Below, in pieces: positions 45,777-61,600 of a DNA stretch of 64,000 nt. Under the pieces are notes generated by a model that saw nothing but the letters and a program-made list of their open reading frames with translations, searched no databases and was not told where the DNA came from. The first letter of the stretch is position 1, and every line of letters begins with the position of its first letter. A program made the position numbers and the translations under genes. This DNA comes from Fomitopsis serialis (Eukaryota > Basidiomycota > Agaricomycetes > Polyporales > Fomitopsidaceae), in NCBI RefSeq assembly GCF_022376445.1, contig NW_025954965.1, forward strand, positions 558,001 through 622,000, written 5' to 3'.

Positions 45777-47220
45777 GGCGGTTGAGTGCAGAGCTTGGAG
45801 TGGTGGGACTCGCGGTGGAAGGCGCGAGGGGTGTGCGTCAAAGTCGGCGACAGCAACACTTGTTACCCGGCGACCGAACGCAATCGCGGAGACGGTAAGA
45901 GACAACAAGATTGTCTGCACGCTCTCAGATCTCGACTATGTACATTGCTAAGCTACGCCAATTATGTTCCACTCCTCCATCTACCACCCTGGCCCGGCCA
46001 GGTCCGGCTCATCTCGACATGAATGCGAGCGACGAAACCCTCTGCGCTATAGTAGGTGTGAGTGAGGTATGTAGCGTGGAAGTAGACCGAGCACTGACCA
46101 TTTCCATGGTACTGGGTGTTGCCAGGTGCCCCAGAGGTGCTACCTCACTTGGACATTCTTGACATTCTTCATGCATGGACGTGGCAAACCTCAGCATGGC
46201 CATGCGAAGGCAGGTAGCTCAGATCAAGCTGTGGAGAGGCGTTTGCTGACCATATCGTAGATGACAAGCTCGTTACTAGCAGAGGTCGCCAGGTGATTTG
46301 TTCCATATCGAGTACGAAGTGAGAGCAAACAATGCCTGACCTGGAAGATCTTGAATCTGAACTGTCAACGTTGCACACGCAAGCATGCAAAACAACTTGC
46401 CAATGACAGAAAGAAAGCCCTTGATGTCACAGTGCAGATGGAATCGACGTGTCCGCAAAGTAGTCATCCGCTCTCCCGCGCAGCAGCTCAGACGAGCACC
46501 GATCCTCGCTCCAGGCCCGTGCGTGCCCTCAGCGGAAACATTGCAGAAGCTAAGTAGAGGTGTCTACTCACTCGTCGTGCACACCATGGGGAGTCCCAGT
46601 GTTCAACAATCCTCGATTTCAGTGTAGCGTACCTGGAGACTCATCCGTAGTCCGACGGATGACCCTGATATGGAGAAGCGTCCATTTGTCAGATATCCAA
46701 TCGCGAGCGCATCTGCAACTTCATTCATACCAATCAGGTGCACAAAATCAGGCCATATATTGTCAAGTACTCACCATGAGACCTCGAGGGTGACGGTATG
46801 TATCCAGGGGCAGGTTGTACGCCACCGGGTGCCCACCTATGGATCCACTCCTCCAGTGACAATGAGTAGGTAGAGTCACATATGATGCAGGTACTCACTG
46901 TGAAACAACTGTCACCGCCTGCTGCGACTGTGATGGAATGCGAGCTCGGCCTGCATGCAGACCACCGCACTTGCAGCCACCCGGTACCTGGAGATACTGT
47001 CAATGTATCAGATTGACTGCACGCACATTGAGGAGCCCGCAAGTTGACACAGGAACTCACACAAGATATGTCTTGATCAAAGACACTTGGCCAAAAATCC
47101 AGAAAGATAGGCTTCGCCCCGAACGTTTGTATGTTACTCTGATGTGACTATGGAGGTCGCCACCTGGCCCGAAGTAGGTAAAGGCTTTGGAATCTAACAA
47201 AGACAAACAACGCCTCTGCT
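45777..47220. other. Promoter region plus unassigned exon-like minus-strand segments
   Basis: About 1.4 kb between diverging genes (PHD protein and Prp38). On the minus strand several short open pieces look coding and lie next to good splice sites: DFWPSVFDQDISC (about 47.07 kb), EEWIHRWAPGG (46.84 kb), LAIGYLTNGRFSISGSSVGL (46.68 kb), LKSRIVEHWDSPWCARR (46.60 kb) and ATSASNELVIYDMVSKRL (46.25 kb). The last resembles a beta-propeller blade. I cannot join them into one protein or name the family; a small WD-repeat-like gene with base errors is possible. Confidence 0.35.
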
Positions 47221-48281
47221 ATGGCCAACACCACTGTTCGCGGCGCAGAGGCCATCCACGGCCAGAACCCGCAGGTATGTTACGTTCTATACGCGTCTGA
47301 ACGGTTTTAAAACTGACTGCACAGTTCTTAGTCGAGACTGTAATTCGAAACCGCATCTATGAGTCGCCTTATTGGAAGGAACATTGCTTCGCTCTAACAG
47401 GTGTGCTCTACATGGCCTTCGCTGCACTTTGCGGTCTGACGCCGAGTCTACCTACAGCGGAGTCTCTCATCGACAGGGCCATAGAGCTGAAGTGCATCGG
47501 CGGGTGTATGGCAATCAGAAGCCGACCGAGTTTCTCTGCCTTCTCTGAAGCTACTGCAAATTCAGCCGGAGAAGGAGATCCTGTTAGAGTATCTTCAAGC
47601 CGATGAGTTCAAGTAAGTCAGATTCGGACTGTCCCTCGTAGAAACTGAACAACTGTCTAAAAGATACTTGCGGGCATTGGCGACCATGTATATCCGCATG
47701 ACCTTCAGATCGGTCGAGGTATATGAGATCCTTGAGCCATTACTCAAGGATACCGGAAATTGCGATATCGTGGATGAGTACGACGCTACACCTTCGTATG
47801 TAAATCATTTGATGATACATCTCTAGATGGCTATTCGCTCACTTACATGGACGAGTTCGTGGACAATCTCCTCGTAGATGACAGGGTGTGTGATATCATC
47901 CTGCCACGTCTCACAAAGCGAGATGCCTCGAAGACAACGGGAATTGGGTCCGCGTAACAGTCGTCTATTGGATGCAATGGAGGGCAAGAGCGAACACAAT
48001 AGTGACCGGAGTCGGAGCCCGAGTAGGAGCCCTAGTCGTAGCCTGGACCGCAGGAGCAGTAGCCTGAGACGAAGTCCCAGTAGGGATGGCAGTCCCAGTC
48101 CTGGAGCTCCATCCCCGACAGGCTCCGGTTATCGTTCCCGTACCCATCGAGGTCGAGGTCGGGATCAAGGACACCTTACCGTTCTCGTAGTCGCAGCATT
48201 TCGCCTGACCGCCTCAATGGCGGTAGTCCGCGCTACCGTTCACGTAGTCGTAGTATCTCTCCGGATAGAATGTTGACGTGA
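47221..48281 (+). CDS. PRP38: Pre-mRNA splicing factor Prp38
   Basis: U4/U6.U5 tri-snRNP factor needed for spliceosome activation. Start MANTTVRGAEAIHGQNPQ at 47221, then FLVETVIRNRIYESPYWKEH, CFALT, ESLIDRAIELKCIGG, a block matching the Prp38 core (KPTEFLC, LLQIQPEKEILLEYL), YLRALATMYIRMTFRSVEVY, EILEPLLKD and YMDEFVDNLLVDDRVCDIIL. The C-terminal RS region has SRSPSRSPSRSLDRR and ends RSRSRSISPDRMLT, stop TGA 48279-48281. At least five one-base corrections are needed (near 47512, 47547, 47751, 47928 and 47940), plus one near 48173. Residues on each side remain conserved, which points away from true decay. Confidence 0.86.
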
Positions 48282-48365
48282 TTATCACCCTGGTAGACAG
48301 GCGTAGGGGCTGTAAAAAAACTATGCGCGCAGCGAGGACGTATGTATGACTGCATGTAGTCGTGT

Positions 48366-49300
48366 CTACTTCTGTTTCAGCAAGTCCTGCTTCTTGTACT
48401 TCGTGAGCTGCTCTGACAGAACCTTCCAACGCTCTTCGACCATCGGCATGGTCTTGATCGCCACGGGCGAGAGATATCCACGGTTCTTCCACGATGTATA
48501 CCAGACTGTAAGGCTAGTCAGCGTGGCCCGTGCACTCATGGTTAGAACACGCACGAATGTCCCTCCGGTTCGTAGGGGCTGCCTCTACCCTGTCTGTCCG
48601 ACCATGCACGCAGTCACGTAGAGCAAGCACGTTATAGTGCTTGCATAGTACTGTTCCACCGAGTTTCTCTACTGCGTGGATAGCGCTCTGGGACGCTCGT
48701 GATGGTGTGATATGAACGGGTGTTTTGAGGTGCTCGGCACCCTGTACAACAAGGAAACATGAGCAAACGAAAGAGTGCTCGAGGTGTCTTACGTTGGCCA
48801 GTAGCTTCACACCATCATGGGCATTGTGTATACAACCGCTGAGCAGCAGTTCTCGGGCAGTGATGGGCTTCTCTGGCGAAGACGTTAGCCGGCCTTGATC
48901 TATCCAATGTTGTATTCTGTCCAGGTTGACCGGTGCCCAAGTCTTCCCTCTACTTCAAACGAGGGTCAAATAAAGCGCGAAGGTGGGCATGTGAGCAGAC
49001 ATACGCATTGACGAAGCCCCGCTTCGGGATTAACTTGATAATTGAGTCTGCCCACCCTCAAACCCAGCCTTAGGCTTGCCATTGCCCGCGCGTGCCTTTT
49101 GACCCTTATGTCCTCGACCGGATGTTCCACCTCTTCCGGAGCCTTGGCCACGTCCCACACGTTTTTGCTAACGAGATGGATTGTGAGTTAAGGCGCGCCC
49201 TGCGTACGAGAGTGCTGACCTTGTGTTGGGAGTTTGCGGCGGGGGAGAGATTGAACAATTGGACGCGGCCCGGGACTGCGCGAAAGCGGGCTAAGGACAT
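48366..49300 (-). CDS. Mitochondrial large-subunit ribosomal protein uL15m
   Basis: Organellar ribosomal protein of the bacterial L15 family (yeast Mrpl10). ATG at 49300 gives [20 protein letters not shown]; an intron leads to [20 protein letters not shown] and [19 protein letters not shown], the Gly-rich rRNA-binding N-terminus of L15. Then [51 protein letters not shown] and the C-terminal [17 protein letters not shown] follow. One base seems missing near 49040 between GGQT and IIKLIP. It is convergent with PRP38, 84 bp apart. An in-frame upstream ATG (MPTLAPLIPPS) would lengthen the presequence. Confidence 0.85.
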
Positions 49301-49507
49301 GGCTGGAAAGGATGGCGGAATAAGAGGCGCCAGAGTTGGCATGCGAAAGCGCCCAAGTCCGAGTCGGGCAGCACACTTCTCTCCGCAAAAGGCAACACTG
49401 TCTGTCGATCGCACCACTCCTCTATCACTGCACATCCCCTCACCAACTACTCAGTGGTGGTGGATGACACTCAGAATATCTCACCTATAGCGCCTTTATG
49501 AACTGTA

Positions 49508-51434
49508 ATGACAGCGCATGAAGAATTCACAATGGGCTCATTACGACCTCTCATCGCCATCTGTGGGACAACCGGGGTGGGCAAGTCGAAACTCGCAGTC
49601 GAACTCGCATTGGCACTATCACACAGGTCATCAATACCACGATGCATGGTAACTGCGGTGCAAGAGTTATCAACGCGGATGCCATGCAGGTGTACTCTGG
49701 CATGGACATCATAACCAATAAGATACCGACGGAGGAACGCGAGGCGTTGACCATCTCCTGATGAGCTTCAAACGACCAGGGGAACAATACATAATCACCG
49801 AATGGGTGAAGGATGCAATGCGAGCTGTAATGAGCATCTAATTTCTTTGTTTCTACGTTTCTCTGATACCTGTTTGCAGATAGACGAAACCCATCGAATG
49901 GGGCAAGTACCGATAGTAGTCGGTGGAACGTCCTACTGGATCCAGCATCTTCTGTTCCCAAATCGCCTGATATCAATGGAAAATAGCTCACGAGGGTCTG
50001 CGGACCAATCCACTGTCTCAGAAAACCTTGCAAGATCATTATCCTCGCTCCCCTCGGAACTCCTCGACTTGTTTTATGCAGTTCCCACCCAAGCACCGTC
50101 TGCAACGGATCAACCCGAGCTCGCTGTGGCGCTGTATAAACTGTGGCGTCGCTCGACCCATCTACAGCACAACGATTTCACTGGAGAGACACGAGGAAGG
50201 TGTTGCGTCAGCTCTCCATCATCAAGGAGTCGGGTCGCCTCTCGAGTGAGATACTCGCAGAACAATGGCAAGTTGCTTCACGCCCAAGGTGCGTGTTATT
50301 GAGAGCTCTCGGAACTGACACATAATGTGACGGCGTTATAGATATCGCACACTTATGTTCTGGTTGTACGCGAAGCCTGATATACTGAAGCCTCGTCTTG
50401 ATCTACGTGTCGATCAAATGGTGGAGGTGCGCCGTCGCCGCACTGGCATGTAGGTAACACTGAACGGTCATTAGCAAGGTCTCCTCGACGAAATTCGCGA
50501 CCTGAGAGCGCAATTGTCGACTGGTTCAGCACAGACCAGTCTCTTGGAAGACCCAGATGCGAGGAATGAATCTGACGATGACTCAGTCGACGTCGATTAC
50601 ACCTTAGGAATCTACCAAGCAATTGGTACCGGAATCCTTCCTGTAAGTTGAATGGCCATTGCTCAAGCTCTCCGCAGGTTACAAGGAATTCCGCGAGTAC
50701 CTAAGCGCTCCGGTCCACAACGAGGAACTATTTCAGGAAGCTTTGCAAAGCATGAAAACGGCCACTCGCAGATATGCAAAGCGTCAAATCAAGTGGATTC
50801 GGAATCAGCTCTTGCCTGAGGCACAGACGGCAAATTCTTGCAGTCAGGCCGAAGAGGGCTGCGATGTAGTCCCAACCTACGTGCTGGACGCGACCGGTAA
50901 GTATTGTCGTTGACTCTCTCACGATGCGAAGGCTGAGTACTTCGCGCCGGAATAGAGCCTGCATCTTGGGATGCGAACGTCAGAGAAGCAGCACAGGGCA
51001 TCACTGATGGTAGGTTGTGCTCGTTGACAAAGAGTGTGTGCAGAACTGATATTTTCCAGCCTTTCTCAATTCCGATGAGCTTCCGGACCCTACGCTGCTG
51101 TCTGACACCGCCCGTGACCTCCTAGTAGAGAACAAGCCTAAAGAGTAAGCACACTATCAGCTATTACGCCTCAGCATGACTAACTAGCTGCAGTATCATA
51201 CATCCACGGAAAGTGATATGCCAGGTATGTACGCATGACGAGGAGCGTCCGGTGATGATGGAAGAAGGGGCGCAGTGGAAGGGGCATCTACGGACGCGCT
51301 CTCACCGCAAGCGGGCGAGGAAGTTGCATATGCGAAAGCTCAATGAAGGCGCCCTCACTGATGGCCCACCAGAAGGAGAGAGCAGTGATACATCAGAGGA
51401 GATATCGTACGGGACAAATACGCTGTACACATAG
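49508..51434 (+). CDS. tRNA dimethylallyltransferase (tRNA isopentenyltransferase), Mod5/TRIT1 type
   Basis: Adds a dimethylallyl group to A37 of tRNAs reading UNN codons. The P-loop is PLIAICGTTGVGKSKLAVEL; after an intron comes RVINADAMQVYSGMDIITNK, then HLLMSFKRPGEQY, VPIVVGGTSYWIQHLLF, DTRKVLRQLSIIKESGR, FWLYAKPDILKPRLDLRVD, GIYQAIGYKEFREYL and TRRYAKRQIKWIRNQLLP. The C-terminus carries a matrin-type C2H2 finger, ICQVCTHDEE with WKGHLRTRSH, as in eukaryotic enzymes. Starts at 49508 or 49532 (MGSLRPLIA) are both possible. The frame breaks once near 49746 (one base). It is divergent from uL15m, about 207 bp away. Confidence 0.9.
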
Positions 51435-52025
51435 CCGTCTTACTATAACTCGACGTCCAGAAAATCAATACTATACGTCGAAGCCGAATATGCAAACATC
51501 AGGACAACTAAATGTCATGACATCCGCTCGTTGGTCTTCGCTGGTCTACGCAGGAAACCACTCCGACCAGTTCTCCCAACAGCATTTGCGATGACCCATG
51601 GTGGTCGTGCGTTGCTCGCATTCTCCACTGCCATGAGCAGGAAGCGAGAGTTCGTCGATGACGTGAATGACACCATTCCGTGCTACGACGTCTGTTCACG
51701 AGGATCATGGTTTGGTAGGCGCGATACCCAATGCGCAACTTCCGTCTCTGGCTGCCACAACATGCAATACGCAGGTCAACAGACAGCGGACAAATCACCT
51801 TGCGAGAGATGCTGACACAAGTCGGAGGTTGACCATAGGTTGTTCAGCGAGCGGTGCGGCCCTTCACGGAACACATACGAAGACGCACCTCGCAAGGTTT
51901 GGATAACGTTGCTTAGTGACAAGCTGCAACAGGGCATGATGGCTCAGAGAACAGCGATCATGCGAATTTAGTCAATGATGTGCCGGAGACGTCGACGCTA
52001 CAATACGGAAAGTCCTCTGGGTATC
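51435..52025. other. Convergent intergenic region, tRNA transferase / V-ATPase A
   Basis: About 590 bp between two 3' ends. Small open frames on both strands have no support. No repeat or RNA gene seen. Confidence 0.4.
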
Positions 52026-54428
<2,403 letters not shown>

Positions 54429-54654
54429 GGTGTTGAGCGAAGCAAGAAGGCGACGACAGCCTGCCGGGTGCGTCAGATTGTACAGGGCGCCCACTGTAGC
54501 GGCTGCGCACGTGAGAGCACCATCTATGGAAGGAGCGGAGATAGCACCCGTTATGCCCGGCGACGCGTCTGCGACTGACGCGTCCTTCGCATGACAAACG
54601 CCCTCGCTCTCTCTTCCTTGTCTCTGTACACTCACCAAGGCATACCTTTCTATC
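54429..54654. promoter_or_regulatory. Compact shared promoter, VMA1 / RPT1
   Basis: Only 226 bp separate two diverging essential genes, so both core promoters must share this stretch. It has pyrimidine-rich runs (CTCTCTCTTCC) just before RPT1. No TATA box is obvious. Confidence 0.5.
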
Positions 54655-56486
<1,832 letters not shown>

Positions 56487-56673
56487 TCGTTTCGTAGTAG
56501 TCACTTCGCATCGTTTGTCTCTATTTTCTATGTGCAGCATCTTCATTCTCTTGGACTCCGTCGCGATGCTACCGGTGTGACTGAGCTGGTTATGGAGGTC
56601 GCGAGTCATACATGCCAGTGAGTATGAGCGCCCACTTGCGGCTACCCACTCGGTCCCACCATGAGTTAGTACG

Positions 56674-58126
56674 ATGCAGCGGCCACTACACTCTCCCGCC
56701 TTCCGCTCGGCCCAAGCAACGCACTTGCATTCTCGACTGCGGTCGTTAGCAACCCAGTCTCAAGGTCATGCAGAGCCGACATTTACGCCCGCTGAGCTTT
56801 CCCGGTCGATCGAAGAACATGCGAAACAGCCTCCCAGGCCGCTCACTCTGTCTACCCTGCTCTCCCTAGCTGACCCAGTCACACCAGACTCTGTGCTCAA
56901 GTCGGTTGGGTATGTGCTCACGGAGATTCCTCGTCGGCTGGCGAGGCGTGCGCGAGCCCTGGAGGACCTGCCGTTCATCGTGGGCATGAATCCGTTCGTC
57001 GCGCGCACCCTCGAGAGGTACCGCCAAAGCTTCCGCTTCTTATCCACCCATCCTGCGGTGGGCAGCTTGGAGAACAACAGACAGTTCACGGAGAAGCTGG
57101 AAGAGGTAGTGTCCAGCCATGCGAATGACATACCGACGATGGCGAAAGGGTGAGTCCTCTTGCATCCGGTTGCATACCGTTCAACACACCGCTTCATCTC
57201 TGCGTAGCTTCCAGGAATGTGCGCGGTACATGACCCCAGAACAAATCAGTACCTTCCTCGACGAAGCAATCAGCAGCCGTATTGCCGTCCGGCTCATCGC
57301 TGAGCAACACATCGCGCTGTCCCGCTCGCTGGAGGACGGAGAGATGGCGGCGGACCACCTCGGCATCGTGCACAAGTCGTGCTCGCCTCAGAGCATGATC
57401 CGCATGTGCGGGTCGTGGGTGAGCGACCTCTGCGAAGCGACGCTCGGTGCACATCCTGAGATCGTCATAGACGGGGAGGTGGACGCTACTTTCGCGTGAG
57501 TTCTGTTTTCGTGCCCCGTTTTCATTGACAGGCTTATGGAGATTCCGTGCAGCTACATCCCTGTCCACCTGGAGTACATCCTCACAGAGATCCTGAAGAA
57601 TACCTTCCGCGCAACTGTCGAGCGACATGCCAAGCAGCATCCCATTGCCGCCTCAATACCTGCAGTCCTTATCACAATCTCGCCTCCACCTCCGTCCTGT
57701 CCTCCGCGCCAACGTTTCCTTTCCCTCCGCATCCGAGACCAGGGAGGCGGCGTCCCCCCAGCCTACCTTGCCCAAATCTTCTCCTACTCTTTTACGACCG
57801 CCGGCAGACAGGCGGCCTCACAAGGTGGCAGCTGGGAAGATGCGGGGCTCGGTGGTGGTCCCTATGCCGCGCAGCACATAGGTGGAGGCGCGGCTGTCGA
57901 TGGTTCTGGCTCAATGGGTGGAGGCGGGCTCTTCACGGAGATGACAGGGCGTGGCTTGCAGATGGGGATGGGCACAATCGCTGGATTGGGGTACGGCTTG
58001 CCCATGAGTCGCTTATATGCGAGGTACTTCGGAGGTTCACTGAACTTTGTCTCCTTGGATGGGTGGGGGAGCGACGTATTTCTGAAACTGCGTTGTTTGG
58101 ATGATGCTGGCGATGCAGAGATTTAA
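56674..58126 (+). CDS. Mitochondrial pyruvate/branched-chain 2-oxoacid dehydrogenase kinase (PDK family)
   Basis: GHKL-fold protein kinase that inactivates mitochondrial 2-oxoacid dehydrogenase complexes. Start MQRPLHSPAFRSAQATHLHS is Arg/Ser-rich and acid-poor, as a mitochondrial presequence. Helical-domain motifs: RALEDLPFIVGMNPFVARTL, ISSRIAVRLIAEQHIALS. ATP-binding motifs: YILTEILKNTFRATVERH (N box), LRIRDQGGGVPPAYLAQIFS (G1), and GLGYGLPMSRLYARYFGG. Two introns; frame intact; stop after DDAGDAEI at 58126. A Gly-rich insert lies between the G1 region and GLGYGLP, common in fungal members. Whether it targets PDH or BCKDH cannot be told. Confidence 0.9.
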
Positions 58127-58605
58127 TCGTCGCTACGTGTATTCTATCTGCAGACCTTTTTGCATGAGGCGAGATTGACAGTCTCATGGTATGCGCCCCA
58201 GCTGGAGTACTTGTCAGTCAAAGAGCGTCCACCCTAGTTGTAATCCAGCAATTGAGAACCGCTTGACTTTCTGGAAGTCAAGCACGATATATTGGAATGC
58301 AGAATGACTATGCGAGGATGAGTTGTGTAGTAACGATGAGGAGCGAATAACAACAACGGCGTAAGAAATCGTCATCAAACGAGCACTTCAGAGCGATGTG
58401 ATAATAAGATACAGGAAACCTAGCGGGTATACAGCGAAGGGACCAGTCCAGCCTAAAAGTCGTCAGCGTGAGGATTAATGTATGCATTGTGGCGAGCTCT
58501 ACTGGAGGGGCGACGAGTCCGGCAAGCCAAATAATAGGAGAGCCCCAAGGAAGATCACTTCGCAGTCTAAAGAGAGTGATTGGCATCACCACGTCCCGCC
58601 AGGTA
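58127..58605. other. Convergent intergenic region with a perfect hairpin
   Basis: Between the PDK-type gene and the DYRK gene 3' end. At 58261-58283 there is a perfect inverted repeat: GCTTGACTT, a 5-nt loop, AAGTCAAGC. It might form in either 3' UTR, or be chance. The stretch may also hold a last small exon of the DYRK gene, since a GTAAGT donor precedes its present stop. Confidence 0.4.
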
Positions 58606-61600
58606 TCAATGCGAAAGACTTACCATGGTTCGACTGGAGTGATATGACGATATTGACTGCGCTTGCGATGTCCGATACGTCCTTGATGATGCGATACCAG
58701 CATGCAGAGAACCGGAATTATTAGGCGTGTTGGGGACAGTACCGGTGGTCCGTGTCGAACGGGCGGTGAGGGGCGTCGGCGCACTGATCATGGATTTCTT
58801 CGGAGTCTCCGTCACTTGCTTGCTGCCGCGACTGCTGGTAAAGCTTGCTGTTGAGGACAGCAACGCCCTTGCTGCTCCCGGGCTAGGGCTAGTGATCTTC
58901 GCTCTCCGACCTGCCGTAATGAACGGGTGACGCAAAGCAGCTTGCGGCTTGATCCTCCTCTCAGGGTCCCAGACTAGACATTTTGCAATGAAGTCCACGA
59001 AGGTCTCATCGTCGCAACGTAGTACCTGCGCCAAACTCTTCGTCCCGGGCCTTCTCCGACGACCTTTGGAGTTCACTACCGGACGAGGCGCACCAGATGT
59101 ATCTAGACGATCATTCATGTAAGCTCTCTGTAAAACTTGGAATTTATGCAAGACTCACCAAAGAAGAGCCTTTTCCTCGAGCTACGGTTGATGAAGTCCT
59201 TGTCGGGTACACCAAGAACCTCCATGATACAGGACAGCTGTTCCTGTTCGTTCTCGCCAGGGAAGATAGGGAAGCCCGTGTACAACTCGGCCAGGATACA
59301 GCCCAAGCTCCACATATCGATAGCCATATGATAATTCATGCCGAGAATAACCTCTGGCGACCGGTAGAAACGACTTTGAATGTACGTGTATACTGGCGAA
59401 GAGTCAGCGACAGGAACGTGATGGACGTCACATCACTCACTCTTCTCATGCTCGAAGCAACTGCTGCCGAAGTCGATGACTTTGATAGCGCTTTTGGCAG
59501 GATGTTTCAACAACACATTCTGTGACTCGACATCAGCATAGTTCGTTCTTCAGACAACCATATCTTTACCTCGGGCTTCAGGTCGCAATGAACAATGTGG
59601 TGATGACGCATCAGGGACAAAGACTGGAGCATCTGACTGGTGAAGCGGCGAATCAGAGCAGTGGTGAAACCGACGAAGCCATTCGCCTTGATGAGCTCGT
59701 AGAGGTTGATGCTTAGCAGCTCCATGGCGATACATAGATGGTTTCGGAAGTAGAAATGTTCTGTCATCTTGATGACCTGATGCTTCTCCTCCTGATCCTG
59801 TAGGAACGGTCAGCCTCACGGAAAGCAGACCGAATTGCCTACGTACCCATTTGCGTAGACTGTCCAAGATTTTGATCTCCACAAGCGCTTGATGGTGGAA
59901 TCGCTTCTTGTTACGAATGATCTTGATAGCCACCGATTCACCTGTGCAGTGGTCGCGACAATGCAGTACTTGTCCAAAGGATCCCTTGCCCAATGTGTCG
60001 ATCACCTCATAGCGATACGCCAAGTGGTCGCGATTGACCACGAGATAATCGCCACGTTCGTCGTCGTAGCCATGATTGTTCGTCGAATTGTCGACAGTAG
60101 CAGGTTTCTTGTCGCTGTGTGCACCATAGTAGTAGACGGACGGATGATCCAATATCTCCCGCTTCTCGAAGTCCGAAAGGTACTGGGCCTGCGAGCTCTT
60201 GAGAAGGGCTGTACAGGCTGTGAGCGACGTTCACATGACGACATTAATAACATACCAGCCGGTGTCATAGCAGGTGTCGGCGCGATTGGCTCCGGGAACT
60301 TCAGCATAGCATCCAGGTCGTCCTGACTCGCTCCACTGGCAAGTTTCTTCGCATGCTGCCTCTTGATGTACTGAATCATCTCTTCATCACCTAGTAGCTC
60401 CTCCTCGTCGATAGAACTAGGTGCAGGAGAAGGCGTTGACAACGACTGCCTGCTCGACGACGGAGATGCCATGGCTTGCTGGATGCTATGCGTCGAAGAG
60501 GAGTTGGATGACCGAGACGTTGGCAGCGACATCTTGGGGCTGAGAAGCTTCAAGCCCTTGGAAGGCGACAGCGCAGAGAACCGATGCGAGGGACCTGATT
60601 CATTTTGCTGAGCTACCGAAGAGATGGATGCAACCGAGCCGGTGGACGACTTGCGAAGCCCTGCAAATGACATGGACTCACGGGTCTTGCGAGGTATCGT
60701 GCCGTTGGTTGTGGACGACGTTGGGGCGGACACCTGTCTAGGAACACGCGACGAAGTGGACGGAGATGCCCGGACAGAATGACGTTGCGCCGTAGCAGTT
60801 TTAGTACTTGCACCGTGCCCATTCTCGAGCACGCCGAATTCATTCATTGACTCGGCCGTAGCAGCGGGGGAACTTCCACGTGAACCCGAGACACCAGCGT
60901 TACCAACCAGAAGGCTTGCCCTGCGAGTAGCACCATTGCCTTTGAGGGTAGGAGAGTTCGTAGTCGACGACCGACTGGAAATGCGGGGTATCTTCGTAGG
61001 AGTTTCTTTCGTAAGGCTCGAGGTGGGGTTCAGAGACGATGGCGGCGGAGGCTCCTTCGGTTCCTTCATGACGTGGGAGTTGACACTACCGACGGAAGGA
61101 GAACCAGCGATAGTGGGTAACTGATTCCTACCACGAAGGGACGAGTCGGACTGCTTCTGCATGGAGCTGACGGTCTGCGAGGTAGCTCTTGACGACGCCA
61201 ATCTTGAAGCTGCGGATGCACCGGACGAGGACGAGGACTTCAGGCTAGCAACACGTTGTGCAGTCGTCGCAGATAGCGCAGATATCTGCATCGGCGGTAG
61301 TGGCACGGGCTCTGTCTTCTTTGGCATCGGTTGAGCGGAGGACAGAGTCTAGTGATGCCCATGAGTACATATTACAGCAAAATCTCTGCAAGCTGACCTT
61401 TCCACGTTTCCTGCCCATGAGGACGGAAATCCTGCTCTCGCTTCGGTCTTTATCATCCTTCTTCTTCGTCTCCCTGTCGGAGTCCTTCGAAGTTGATGTG
61501 TCCTTGCCGCTCTTCGAGTCACTCTTTTCCCTGTCCGAGTGCAAACTCCTCCTTGAGCTAGAACCCTTAAGCAATGACGGAAGGCCCAAACTCAACACTG

